Assembly (NCBI GenBank): GCA_045613125.1 | Contig: JAZLAM010000023.1 | Location: forward strand, 1 to 56,997 | Source of the DNA: JAFTYO01 sp045613125 | GTDB lineage: Bacteria; Pseudomonadota; Alphaproteobacteria; RF32; CAG-239 | Reading direction: 5' to 3' | Length of the DNA: 56,997 nt | In this document: piece after piece, positions 43,582 through 52,671 of the stretch | Numbering within the stretch: position 1 is the first letter of the stretch | How the letters are laid out: every line of letters starts with the position of its first letter | Translations under genes and position numbers: made by a program | Notes under the pieces: model-generated | Seen by the model: only the letters and a program-made list of their open reading frames with translations | What the model was told of the DNA's origin: nothing | The model's database searches: none

Positions 43582-45063
43582 TCAAATTTTTACAATAGAT
43601 GTGCTCATTGCATATATAGCAATAACTGAAATCATTACCAAAGCACTTGCAAGTACAACTTCTTTATTGCTAAAAATTTTTCCTTGAGAATCATTTTGTT
43701 TACTGGCCCAAATATAAACAGGTATTCCTAATGCCATAAAAATAACCGCCATAAGTAAATATTGTAATCCTGCAGCATAAATAAGCCACAAAGCATATAA
43801 AGATCCTATAACGCCAGAAAACAGTGCATATGAACGTTTTATATATGTATTTTTCGGATATTCGTGATCCTCACACATTTTCCATAAATAGGCACAACTT
43901 GATAAATATGCCGGCAACACCATAACTCCTGTTATACTCAACATCGTATTCCATGCATTATTGGAGAAATAGACCAATAACATAAACAATTGCATAATTG
44001 CACTTGTTACCCATAACGAAACTGATGGAGCTTTATTTTCATTTTCCTTTGCAAACTCTTTCGGGAAAGTTCCGTTTTTAGCAGCAGCTTGTGGTATTTG
44101 CGCCGTAACCATTGTCCACGCAAGCCAACTTGATAACACTGAAATCAACAAACCAACATTCATTAATACAGCGCCCCATTTACCAAACACTTTTTCCAAA
44201 ATTCCTGCTGTTGACGGATTTGGTACCAATGCTAATTCTGCTTGGCTCATATAACCAAATGGAAGCAATGATAACATCACATAAATAGCCAAACAACTGA
44301 TAAAACCAAGTAAAGTTGCTTTTCCTACCGATTGTGGTGTTTTTGCGTGCTGAGACATCACAACCGCACCTTCGATACCGATAAACGACCACAAAGTTAC
44401 AAGCATGGTACTTTTAATTTGGGCAGACAAACCTCCTAACTTAGATACAGTTGCGGCACTTTCTCCCCAAAAATCAAAAGAAAATTTATTATTATTAAAA
44501 ATAAATACCATAACAAGTATAAAAAACAAAAGCGGTACAATCTTACCGATGGTTCCGATAAAGTTTATCAAAGTTGCTTGTTTTATACCTTTTAATACTA
44601 AAAAATTAAATCCCCAAATCAGAACAGAACCACCTATAATGGAGTATACTGTATTTCCTCCGGCAAAATATGGTGGGAAAAAATAATTCAATGCATCCAT
44701 GGTAATAACAGCATATCCGACATTACCACAAATTTGACATAACCAATATGACCATCCGATAGTAAACCCAACATACGGACCAAAACATTCACGACTATAC
44801 ATATAAATACCTGCTGTTAAATCTGGTCTAATATCAGATAAAATCCTAAAAGTATTAGCTATAAAATAAACACCAAAACCAGTAATTAACCAAGCTAAAA
44901 ACACGGCACCGGCAGAAGCTCCTGCTGCCATATTCTGAGGTAATGAATATATACCTCCGCCAATCATTGAACTTACAACTATTGCAGCTAATGCCATAAC
45001 ACCTAAACCGGCGGAGTTTGTTTTCTCCGCCGTAGGTTCATGCTGATTTTTTTTCTTTAACAT
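43582..45063 (-). CDS. aaxC: Arginine/agmatine antiporter-like APC transporter
   Basis: The protein has 493 aa and about 12 membrane helices of the amino acid-polyamine-organocation family. The first helix carries SSMIGGGIYSLPQNMA, the substrate-binding loop typical of basic amino acid antiporters of the ArcD/AaxC type. It lies 14 bp after the pyruvoyl-dependent arginine decarboxylase gene, with AGAAAGGAA before its ATG. That pairing is the reason to propose exchange of external arginine for internal agmatine. Arginine/ornithine exchange is a possible alternative. Confidence 0.8.
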   Translation of the reverse strand: MLKKKNQHEPTAEKTNSAGLGVMALAAIVVSSMIGGGIYSLPQNMAAGASAGAVFLAWLITGFGVYFIANTFRILSDIRPDLTAGIYMYSRECFGPYVGFTIGWSYWLCQICGNVGYAVITMDALNYFFPPYFAGGNTVYSIIGGSVLIWGFNFLVLKGIKQATLINFIGTIGKIVPLLFFILVMVFIFNNNKFSFDFWGESAATVSKLGGLSAQIKSTMLVTLWSFIGIEGAVVMSQHAKTPQSVGKATLLGFISCLAIYVMLSLLPFGYMSQAELALVPNPSTAGILEKVFGKWGAVLMNVGLLISVLSSWLAWTMVTAQIPQAAAKNGTFPKEFAKENENKAPSVSLWVTSAIMQLFMLLVYFSNNAWNTMLSITGVMVLPAYLSSCAYLWKMCEDHEYPKNTYIKRSYALFSGVIGSLYALWLIYAAGLQYLLMAVIFMALGIPVYIWASKQNDSQGKIFSNKEVVLASALVMISVIAIYAMSTSIVKI

Positions 45064-45077
45064 ATTTATTTTCCTTT

Positions 45078-45659
45078 CTAAACTTTAGCAGGCTCTGCAT
45101 ATTCAAAGTTTAAAAAGCCTAAACATGTTAAACAATATCCGAATTGTTCTGTTATATTTAAATAATTATGGAACATTTCAAATTCACTATGTTGCTCTAC
45201 ACCCCTGATTTCAAGTTCGTGTTTCAATGATTTATTAAGCCACATTTTAGCATGTCCCTGAGCTATCTCATCATCAATTTGGGTATCAAAAAACTCAACA
45301 TACTCAGCCGCCCATCCACCGATAAGCTCACCATTTTTATCTTTTCCCCAACAAATACCAACACCTGTTGCAATAGCTTTATGTTCATCTCTTGAAGCAC
45401 CATGTCCTGCCATAATTACTTCCAAAACAGCACCATGCTTAAATTGGTCTACAACTTTATCAACACTAACGATATTCCCGTATAACTCTTTAGGCAAAAC
45501 CGAAGTATAAGGCACCACATTAAAGTTTTCAATTTTTGCTTGCATTAAAGCAGAATCATAACAAAATGTTTCAAATGGTTGTGGCGGAATACCATCATTT
45601 GCTTGCCCTACTCCACCTGTTTGAAATGCTAAAGTCGGATAACGAACTCCTTGCGTCAT
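45078..45659 (-). CDS. aaxB: Pyruvoyl-dependent arginine decarboxylase
   Basis: The protein has 193 aa as a proenzyme, like chlamydial AaxB in length and arrangement. The self-cleavage site is VPYTSVLP, with Thr52-Ser53 in the numbering from the ATG at 45659; Ser53 would become the pyruvoyl group. The conserved MAGHGASRDEHKAIATGVGI follows and includes an acidic residue. The enzyme turns arginine into agmatine and uses a proton. The start is supported by AAGGAG 7 bp upstream; an ATG at 45689 lies before it. Together with the antiporter gene it forms an acid-resistance or arginine-scavenging pair. Confidence 0.88.
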   Translation of the reverse strand: MTQGVRYPTLAFQTGGVGQANDGIPPQPFETFCYDSALMQAKIENFNVVPYTSVLPKELYGNIVSVDKVVDQFKHGAVLEVIMAGHGASRDEHKAIATGVGICWGKDKNGELIGGWAAEYVEFFDTQIDDEIAQGHAKMWLNKSLKHELEIRGVEQHSEFEMFHNYLNITEQFGYCLTCLGFLNFEYAEPAKV

Positions 45660-45755
45660 ATATTTTCTCCTTAAAATTGTAATATCCAAAACACTGATTT
45701 ACTTAATTTCAAAAAGCATTTTTTCAATAATTTTAAAACTAAATTATGATCGCTT

Positions 45756-47057
45756 TTATATCTGAACAGAAAACATTTTTGTTAAACGTTGAAAATTTTT
45801 TTCATCTATTTTAATTTCAAAAAATATCTTATCTTCTTCTAATTTCTTGTCTACAACTATGGTGTTTTTATGTAACCATGCTTGTAACTTACCATCAATA
45901 GCATCAATACATAAAGTGTACTTCTTATAGGCTGATGAAAGTATATTATCTACTTTTAAACAAAGCTCATCACACCCCTGACCATTGACTGCTGATAACA
46001 AAATTACCTCTTTTGATTGATTTAATACTTTTTGTTCTAAAAGTTGCCTATCTTCTTTACTTAATAAATCAATCTTATTTAAAACTTCAATATAATTTGC
46101 TTGCGTTTCAATTTCTTTTAAGCCTAAATTATCTAAAACCTCCAACACATCTTTTTTTTGTACCGAAGTATCTTCGTTTGCGATATCTCTTACATGCACA
46201 ATAATATCAGCTTCCAAAACTTCTTCTAATGTTGATCTAAAAGCCATAATAAGTTCATGAGGCAAATCTGAAATAAAACCTACGGTATCAGAAAAAATAA
46301 CTTCTCTGCCCGATGATAATTTAATTTTTCTTAAAGTGGGATCTAATGTTGCAAACAGCATATCTTGAGCTAACACTCCTGCTCCGGATAAACTATTAAA
46401 TAAGGTAGACTTTCCTGCATTTGTATAACCGACTAAAGCAACCACCGGATATGGAACTTTACGTCTGTTTCCTCGTTGCAATTCTCTGGTATTTCTGACT
46501 TTTTCTAATTCTTTCTTTATTTTTACAATTTTATCATCAATAATTCGTCGATCCAACTCTATCTGCTTTTCTCCCGGTCCACCTAAAAATCCAGCGCCAC
46601 CTCTTTGTCTCTCAAGGTGGGTCCAACTTCTTACTAATCTGGAACGTTGATATGTAAGATGTGCTAACTCTACTTGTAACTTACCCTCACTTGTTTTTGC
46701 CCTTTCTCCAAAAATTTCTAATATAAGGGCTGTACGATCAATTACCTTAATATTCAGTTCTTTTTCCAAATTTCGCTGTTGTATTGGAGAAAGAGATGTA
46801 TCCACAACCATCAACATTATATGCTCATTTTCTATAATAGAGAGCATTTTTTCAATAAATCCTTTAGAAAAGTACGTAGCAGGTTTAACAACCTTTAATT
46901 TAACAATATCAGAATATACAACATTTAGTTTAATTGCTAACGATAATCCTATTGTTTCTTTTAAACGACTTTGCGCTGATACAGATTTATCCATATCAGC
47001 AACAAGCGGACATATAACACAGGCAATATTATCTGTTTTTATTGTTATTTCTTGCAA
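45756..47057 (-). CDS. hflX: GTPase HflX
   Basis: The protein has 433 aa. The N-terminal HflX domain (about 1-190) has the family stretch RGGAGFLGGPGEKQIELDRR. The G domain follows with P-loop GYTNAGKST, switch II DTVGFISDLP and NKID. HflX splits stalled ribosomes under stress. It lies 2 bp after hfq, the classic gene order in proteobacteria. Confidence 0.95.
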   Translation of the reverse strand: MQEITIKTDNIACVICPLVADMDKSVSAQSRLKETIGLSLAIKLNVVYSDIVKLKVVKPATYFSKGFIEKMLSIIENEHIMLMVVDTSLSPIQQRNLEKELNIKVIDRTALILEIFGERAKTSEGKLQVELAHLTYQRSRLVRSWTHLERQRGGAGFLGGPGEKQIELDRRIIDDKIVKIKKELEKVRNTRELQRGNRRKVPYPVVALVGYTNAGKSTLFNSLSGAGVLAQDMLFATLDPTLRKIKLSSGREVIFSDTVGFISDLPHELIMAFRSTLEEVLEADIIVHVRDIANEDTSVQKKDVLEVLDNLGLKEIETQANYIEVLNKIDLLSKEDRQLLEQKVLNQSKEVILLSAVNGQGCDELCLKVDNILSSAYKKYTLCIDAIDGKLQAWLHKNTIVVDKKLEEDKIFFEIKIDEKNFQRLTKMFSVQI

Positions 47058-47059
47058 AT

Positions 47060-47278
47060 CTAATCTTCAACCACATCAACAGAGGTGCTCGGCATAATAG
47101 TTGATATAGCATGCTTATAAACGAGTTGTGTATGTCCATCTCTTCTCAGCAAAAGAGAACTATCATCAAAATATGTAATAACACCTTGAAGTTTAACGCC
47201 GTTGATTAAAAAAACCGTAACAGCAATTTTATTTTCTTTTATATCATTTAAAAAATCAGCTAAAGCATTTTTATTCAT
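47060..47278 (-). CDS. hfq: RNA chaperone Hfq
   Basis: The protein has 72 aa: a Sm1 motif (VFLINGVKLQGVITYFDDSS) and a Sm2 motif ending YKHAISTI, where His is the key residue of the RNA-binding proximal face. The C-terminal tail is very short, as in many alphaproteobacteria. It is co-transcribed with hflX. Confidence 0.96.
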   Translation of the reverse strand: MNKNALADFLNDIKENKIAVTVFLINGVKLQGVITYFDDSSLLLRRDGHTQLVYKHAISTIMPSTSVDVVED

Positions 47279-47403
47279 TGTAATAATACCTTATTGTAGT
47301 TATTTATTTCTCGCATACAGGATAAACATAATTATATCTATATGTAAAGTACCTATTTTCAATAAGGGGATAACTCATTTCTCATTACAATTATTATAAA
47401 AAC

Positions 47404-49626
47404 TCATTCCTTAAAAAACTTATTTGTTTTCGGAAAACCGAATGGAACAATTTTTCCAACCTGCGCTCTATGGCCAAGCCACGTTATAAGCTCTTTTTCC
47501 TTAGCCACACCACCGGAACGATTATATTCAAAACCATCTTCCAATTTAAAAATCTGAATATCCGTCATTTCGCAATCTTTATATTTTTGCAAGCAAACTC
47601 CTCTACCTCTTGCCATTGTCGGAATTTCTTCCACCTTAAACACCAAAAGCTTACGATTTTGACCAACAACTGCAACCATATCACCAATTATAGGCTTACA
47701 AAACGCAGTATATTCACCTTCTGCTAAATTCATAATTTTACGACCATTTTTTGTTTGCGCAATCAGATGATTTTCATCTACAACAAAACCATGTCCCGTA
47801 TTTGAAGCTATGATATATTTTTGGTTAGGTATAAACACAAACATAGAGCAAACATTATCATTATTGCTTAAATCAATCATCAATCTCAATGGCTGTCCAA
47901 AACCTCTTCCACTTGGGATATCACTTGCTTGTATTGTAAAGAACTTACCTGATGTATCTAATAAAATAATCTTATCAGTCGTCTGCGCATGGATTGCCAT
48001 AAGTAAACTGTCGTCATCTTTGAACTTAAAATCATCATTTAAATTTGAATACCCTTTAAGAGCCTTAATCCAACCTTTCTGCGATAGTACAACAGTAATA
48101 GGTTCTTTTTCAACTAATGCCTCAATAGTAATTTCAACATCAGCCGGAGCTTCTGCAAACTCTGTTCTGCGTCTTCCCAATGCTGTCTTTTTACCAAATT
48201 TTTCTTTAATTTTTCTAATTTCATCTGAAAGAGCTTCCCAACGTTTACCTTCATCAGACAGTAATGTTTCAAGTTCGGATTTAAGGTTACTCAACTCATC
48301 AAATTCTGATTTAATTTCAGTTTCTTCAAGCTTACGCAAACTTCTTAATTTCATATTCAAAATAGCTTCAGCCTGATTGTCTGTTAAATCAAACTTTTGC
48401 ATCATAACAGCTTTTGCATCATCTTCTTCTCGGATAATACGAATAATTTCATCTAAATTCAAATATGCAATTAAATATCCGGATAAAATTTCCAAACGAG
48501 CTAAAATCTTATCCAACCTGTACTGAGATCTTCTTTTGAGAACTATATGCCGATGATTTAAAAACTCACGCAAAACTTCATATATACTCATAACTCTCGG
48601 AACACCGTCAGAATCAAGTACATTCATATTCATATTAAATTTCGATTCAAGTTCTGTTTGCTTGAATAAGTGTTCCATTAAAAGTGCGGCATCAACTGTA
48701 CGATTCTTCGGCTCTAATACAATTCTTATATCCTGAGCAGATTCGTCTCTTACATCTGCCAATAAAGGCACTTTCTTTTCTGTTAAAAGCTGAGCAATTT
48801 TTTCAATCAATTTAGATTTTACAACCTGATATGGAATTTCACTCACCACAATTTGATATTGTCCGTGCGAAAGTTCTTCTCTTTCCCATTTTGCCCTAAT
48901 TCTAAAGCTTCCTCTACCTTGCTTATACGTTTCTACAATAGAAGAAAAATTATCAACAATTATACCGCCGGTCGGAAAATCAGGACCTTTAATTTTACGA
49001 ACCAAAGCTTCATTATCACAATCAGGTTTTTCAATCATATGCAACAAAGCATCACAAACTTCACTCAAGTTATGCGGAGGAATATTTGTTGCCATACCGA
49101 CTGCAATACCGGAAGAACCGTTACATAACAAATTAGGTACCATTGAAGGCATAACAACAGGTTCTTGTTCTTCACCGTCATATGTATCTATCAAATCAAC
49201 AGCGTTTTCATTTAAGCCTTCCATTAAGGCCATTGCAAATTCCGTTAATCTTGCCTCGGTATAACGCATAGCAGCGGCGCCATCGCCGTCAATATTACCA
49301 AAATTACCCTGCCCGTCTACAAGAGGATACCTTACCGAAAAATCCTGTGCCAATCTGACCATAGCACCATAAACGGCACTATCACCATGCGGGTGATATT
49401 TACCGATAACATCACCTACAACACGAGCGCATTTTTTATAACCGTTTTTAGGATCCAAATGAAGCTGACGCATTGCATATAGCAAACGACGATGCACAGG
49501 TTTCAAACCATCTCTCACATCAGGAAGTGAACGAGATACAATAGTCGACATTGCATAAGATAGATATCTCTTGCTTAACTCTTCTTTTAAGTAAACTTCT
49601 TTGATTTTTTCTTCTGTTTGGGCCAT
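47404..49626 (-). CDS. parC: DNA topoisomerase IV subunit A
   Basis: The protein has 740 aa. The winged-helix and tower core is complete: RSLPDVRDGLKPVHRRLLYA, KYHPHGDSAVYGAMVRL and the catalytic Tyr122 in AAMRYTEARL. The C-terminal beta-propeller (about 500-740) is of the shorter ParC type rather than GyrA, with no GyrA box seen. In the quinolone region Ser83 matches E. coli Ser80, but the E. coli Glu84 position is Gly87. It lies 7 bp after recO. Confidence 0.92.
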   Translation of the reverse strand: MAQTEEKIKEVYLKEELSKRYLSYAMSTIVSRSLPDVRDGLKPVHRRLLYAMRQLHLDPKNGYKKCARVVGDVIGKYHPHGDSAVYGAMVRLAQDFSVRYPLVDGQGNFGNIDGDGAAAMRYTEARLTEFAMALMEGLNENAVDLIDTYDGEEQEPVVMPSMVPNLLCNGSSGIAVGMATNIPPHNLSEVCDALLHMIEKPDCDNEALVRKIKGPDFPTGGIIVDNFSSIVETYKQGRGSFRIRAKWEREELSHGQYQIVVSEIPYQVVKSKLIEKIAQLLTEKKVPLLADVRDESAQDIRIVLEPKNRTVDAALLMEHLFKQTELESKFNMNMNVLDSDGVPRVMSIYEVLREFLNHRHIVLKRRSQYRLDKILARLEILSGYLIAYLNLDEIIRIIREEDDAKAVMMQKFDLTDNQAEAILNMKLRSLRKLEETEIKSEFDELSNLKSELETLLSDEGKRWEALSDEIRKIKEKFGKKTALGRRRTEFAEAPADVEITIEALVEKEPITVVLSQKGWIKALKGYSNLNDDFKFKDDDSLLMAIHAQTTDKIILLDTSGKFFTIQASDIPSGRGFGQPLRLMIDLSNNDNVCSMFVFIPNQKYIIASNTGHGFVVDENHLIAQTKNGRKIMNLAEGEYTAFCKPIIGDMVAVVGQNRKLLVFKVEEIPTMARGRGVCLQKYKDCEMTDIQIFKLEDGFEYNRSGGVAKEKELITWLGHRAQVGKIVPFGFPKTNKFFKE

Positions 49627-49633
49627 TTTATTC

Positions 49634-50362
49634 TTAATCTTTCGGTAAGTTCAAAATATTGAGCAAATTAGCACGATTATTCGGAAATTTCAAGCCGTGG
49701 TTTTCAAAAAAATTCTTATTTAAGAAAAATTCTGTCATCTTAAGCAATTCCGCCACTTCCACAAGCTCCGGTTTATAATTTTTATCCACAATATAATGCG
49801 GATATTTAAATAATTTAGCCTTATAAGGGAGCCCTGCGTCATAACTTACAGCCTTAGCACTTTTGGGAGATACAAACTCTAAATTATCTTTCTGTCCTGT
49901 TGCAACACATTCGGTTAAATCAAGCCCTATACCCAAAAATTCCAACAAATGATATTCAACAAAAGAATAATTGATAATAACATCTTCTTCAGTTGATGCA
50001 TCCATAAATTTTTCAACATAAGAAACTAAATTTTCAACAGGTTCATTATCTATCAAACAAACATTTATCAGTTCACAAAATGAACTTAAAATTGCAAGTT
50101 TTTTTTCACTGTTAAAAAATTTAACAGCATTAGACTTTAAGAGTTCCACACCTAAAAATTGTGGTAAATTTTCTTCCAATCTGGCATAAACATTAAACGA
50201 AATCAAGTTTCCTAGTTGATAGATACCTAACTTCTTCTTGCTCAGCCCACCTTTGATAAAACCTTGAATTTTTCCATGCTCGGCAGACAAGACGGTAACG
50301 ATAGCAGAACTCTCTCCATGCTTCAAAACTTTTATTATATATCCTTCATCACTAAATTGCAT
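49634..50362 (-). CDS. recO: DNA repair protein RecO
   Basis: The protein has 242 aa. The N-terminal OB fold (DEGYIIKVLKHGESSAIVTV ... HGKIQGFIKGG) is followed by a helical domain with LTECVATGQKDNLEFVSPKS, the alphaproteobacterial form of the family's Cys region with only one Cys left. RecO loads RecA with RecR and anneals SSB-coated DNA. It sits between a 438-aa unknown gene and parC with gaps of 15 and 7 bp. Confidence 0.93.
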   Translation of the reverse strand: MQFSDEGYIIKVLKHGESSAIVTVLSAEHGKIQGFIKGGLSKKKLGIYQLGNLISFNVYARLEENLPQFLGVELLKSNAVKFFNSEKKLAILSSFCELINVCLIDNEPVENLVSYVEKFMDASTEEDVIINYSFVEYHLLEFLGIGLDLTECVATGQKDNLEFVSPKSAKAVSYDAGLPYKAKLFKYPHYIVDKNYKPELVEVAELLKMTEFFLNKNFFENHGLKFPNNRANLLNILNLPKD

Positions 50363-50377
50363 AATTCTGATGGATTA

Positions 50378-51694
50378 TTATCTCTCAGCACCTCTTTGTT
50401 GCATTGCAACTTGCTGAAGCCCAGCATCAGTACGCGTTTGTTCTCGACTTAAATCAGACACTTGAGTTTGAGAAGCTTTATTCTGCCAACCTCTTCCTGT
50501 TTTATCAGCCAACACTTTACCTGCATTCATTTTTTGTTGTAACAATTCCTCTGCCGTAAATTGTGACATCGCTGCAAATTGTTGTTCTGCGGCCGCTCTT
50601 GTTTGTGCTCTTGTTTCTTCATAATTTTCCGGCATAGGCCCCTCATAATCTCTCGACACCGAAACATTTTCTGCTTCAGGTGCATTAACCGAATTAACAT
50701 AGCTTTCCACATTGGAATGTTCATTATCCGTAACTGTTCTAATAGCCTTATCGGCTTTTCTCCGCATACTGCCTAACATCATTTCAGATGCCAAAGCTCC
50801 CATTTCTTCCTCTGTAACCTCACCATCTCTGTTCACTGTACGTTTTGTTGCAGTAATATCACCTTCAGCGTTGACATCAACATTATATGTTGTATTATTT
50901 CTTGTAAAATCATAAGTTTCTTGATTTTCCTTGATTACTGCTCTGTATTTTGTATCATTATTACCGTCGCCAATGTACAAAACTTTATCATCTTTGTTCT
51001 CATAATCATTTAATCTGACTTGCGTATCGTGTTCAAATTCACCTTTTATATAAATATCTTCACGACTTTCCCTACCAAGATTACTTGAAGATGAAGCATG
51101 AATTCGAGATTCTTTGATAGTTCCATCACGATTATAATTATCAATCTCTTCTGTAGTGCTAGACGTTGTTTTAGTATCGTCATATCCTTGAATAATGTTT
51201 ATAGCTGAAGGAGTTTCTGTCCTCTGTCCATGTATAGTGCTTTTTTCTGATTTGACTTGCCCGTTAGCATAGTGTTCTACTTCTTCTACAGTATTAGTTG
51301 TCTTCGTTTCTATAACCTCTTGATTTAATGTTACTGTACCTCTTGTAACATCGCTACGTTTCTTTTTTATTTCTTCATTACCTCTTTTTTCTACTTGATT
51401 TTCCGTAACTGTAAAACCAGCAGTCCTTGCACCGGTAAACGGACTAACACCAAAATCAACTCTTGCATCATATGTGGTTTCTGTATTTCTATCAGTTTTA
51501 TTATATTCAGCATATTCTCTTCTGTTGTTATTATCCAATTGCTGATTGGGTTTCACCTCTCTAACTTCTGCCTGAACAGGCGCAACAGACAATGCTGCAG
51601 ACAATACAACAGCTGCCTTTAATTTTTTGGACTCCCTACTTTTCTTAGCCGTAAACCCTTCAGGTGTGCCTCTTTTTTCATCAACAATTGACAT
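50378..51694 (-). CDS. Hypothetical low-complexity exported-like protein, 438 aa
   Basis: A charged N-terminus of ~27 residues precedes a hydrophobic stretch ending in an Ala-x-Ala-like site (AAVVLSAALSVAPVQA), as in an extended signal peptide or Sec/TAT-like leader. The rest is very polar, rich in Thr, Asn, Glu and Arg, with irregular repeats of the type T.T...E...NG...ES. (about 100-280), ending in a Gln/Arg-rich helical tail. No family is recognised. AAAGGA lies before the ATG. It precedes recO by 15 bp. Confidence 0.6.
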   Translation of the reverse strand: MSIVDEKRGTPEGFTAKKSRESKKLKAAVVLSAALSVAPVQAEVREVKPNQQLDNNNRREYAEYNKTDRNTETTYDARVDFGVSPFTGARTAGFTVTENQVEKRGNEEIKKKRSDVTRGTVTLNQEVIETKTTNTVEEVEHYANGQVKSEKSTIHGQRTETPSAINIIQGYDDTKTTSSTTEEIDNYNRDGTIKESRIHASSSSNLGRESREDIYIKGEFEHDTQVRLNDYENKDDKVLYIGDGNNDTKYRAVIKENQETYDFTRNNTTYNVDVNAEGDITATKRTVNRDGEVTEEEMGALASEMMLGSMRRKADKAIRTVTDNEHSNVESYVNSVNAPEAENVSVSRDYEGPMPENYEETRAQTRAAAEQQFAAMSQFTAEELLQQKMNAGKVLADKTGRGWQNKASQTQVSDLSREQTRTDAGLQQVAMQQRGAER

Positions 51695-51801
51695 ATTACA
51701 ATCCTTTACATAAAAAACTATGGTTATAATGGTAGCATAACATTTTCTTCTTGTAAATCATTTTTTAATACAGTTTTCCTGTTAAAAGCACAATAAATAA
51801 G

Positions 51802-51829
51802 TTGTTATGATACAAAAAACATTTATAAT
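51802..51829 (+). promoter_or_regulatory. Sigma70-type promoter
   Basis: TTGTTA (51802-51807), a 16-bp spacer, then TATAAT (51824-51829), 27 bp before the ATG at 51857. Confidence 0.6.
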
Positions 51830-51856
51830 AAAAAATAATTTTTAAAGGAGACTAAT

Positions 51857-52456
51857 ATGAAAAAATTTACCTTATTACCCATTCTTATTTCTCTTATCTT
51901 TCAAGCAAATTGTGCAAAAGCATCTGATATAAAGCTTCCAAAACCGAATATAAACACTCCTTTGATGCAAATCATTAATACAAGAGCATCTAACAGAAAC
52001 TTATCAGACAAACATATAGCACTAGACATCTTGAGCGATATCTTATGGTCTGCTTTTGGTACTAATTCACATAACACACGCACAATTCCAACCGGTAAAA
52101 ACGAACAAGACTTAAAGGTTTTTGTCGTGTATGATAAAAAAGTTTGGCTTTATGACGGTGTAAACAATCTTTTAAAAGCATATTCCGATGTTGATTTGAT
52201 GCCATATTTAGCAAAGCAAGATTTTGTAAGCAAGGCACCTGTTCATCTCATCTATGCCGGCGGAAAAGATTATGCCCAAACACATAGCGGATCTGCCTAT
52301 CAAAACGTATACTTATACGCCGCCGAAAAAGGCTTGGCCACTGTTATCAGAGGATATTTTGATGCAAACAAAATCCATCAAGCACTGAAATTACCTGAAA
52401 CTGAAATTGTTACGTATCATCAAGTAATCGGATATCCGCAAAATAATATGGAGTAA
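51857..52456 (+). CDS. Secreted nitroreductase-family (SagB/ThcOx-like) protein
   Basis: The protein has 199 aa with a signal peptide (MKKFTLLPILISLIFQANCAKA). The mature part matches FMN-dependent nitroreductases of the SagB type: MQIINTRASNRNLSDKHI, then LSDILWSAFGTNSHN, RTIPTGKNEQ, and the ending GYFDANKIHQALKLPE... HQVIGYP. These enzymes bind FMN and oxidise or reduce small molecules or peptide azolines. Export to the periplasm is unusual, because FMN would have to be co-exported or flavinylated there. slyX follows 7 bp later. Confidence 0.8.
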   Translation: MKKFTLLPILISLIFQANCAKASDIKLPKPNINTPLMQIINTRASNRNLSDKHIALDILSDILWSAFGTNSHNTRTIPTGKNEQDLKVFVVYDKKVWLYDGVNNLLKAYSDVDLMPYLAKQDFVSKAPVHLIYAGGKDYAQTHSGSAYQNVYLYAAEKGLATVIRGYFDANKIHQALKLPETEIVTYHQVIGYPQNNME

Positions 52457-52463
52457 AAAAATA

Positions 52464-52658
52464 ATGGAACAGCGCCTAATTGACATAGAAATAGCAATTG
52501 CAAATTTACAAAAAACAGTTGACGAACTTAACAGCGTTGTATTTAAACAAGGCAACACCATTGATAAACTGACAAAAGAAAACAAACTGTTGGCAACCAT
52601 GATAAAAGATAACATTGTAAAACCTTTGTCAGAAGAAACCCCTCCTCCTCATTATTAA
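52464..52658 (+). CDS. slyX: SlyX family protein
   Basis: The protein has 64 aa: a coiled coil (RLIDIEIAIANLQKTVDELN) followed by the family's C-terminal PPHY ending. Its role is unknown even in E. coli. It is in an apparent operon with the secreted nitroreductase gene and nagA. Confidence 0.85.
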   Translation: MEQRLIDIEIAIANLQKTVDELNSVVFKQGNTIDKLTKENKLLATMIKDNIVKPLSEETPPPHY

Positions 52659-52671
52659 AAAGGAGCACAAA

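Noticed and set aside
47404..49626. gyrA instead of parC
   Set aside because: The length and the C-terminal domain fit ParC, and no GyrA-box motif is seen in the C-terminal part; however, distinguishing the two fully needs a tree with the other paralogue.
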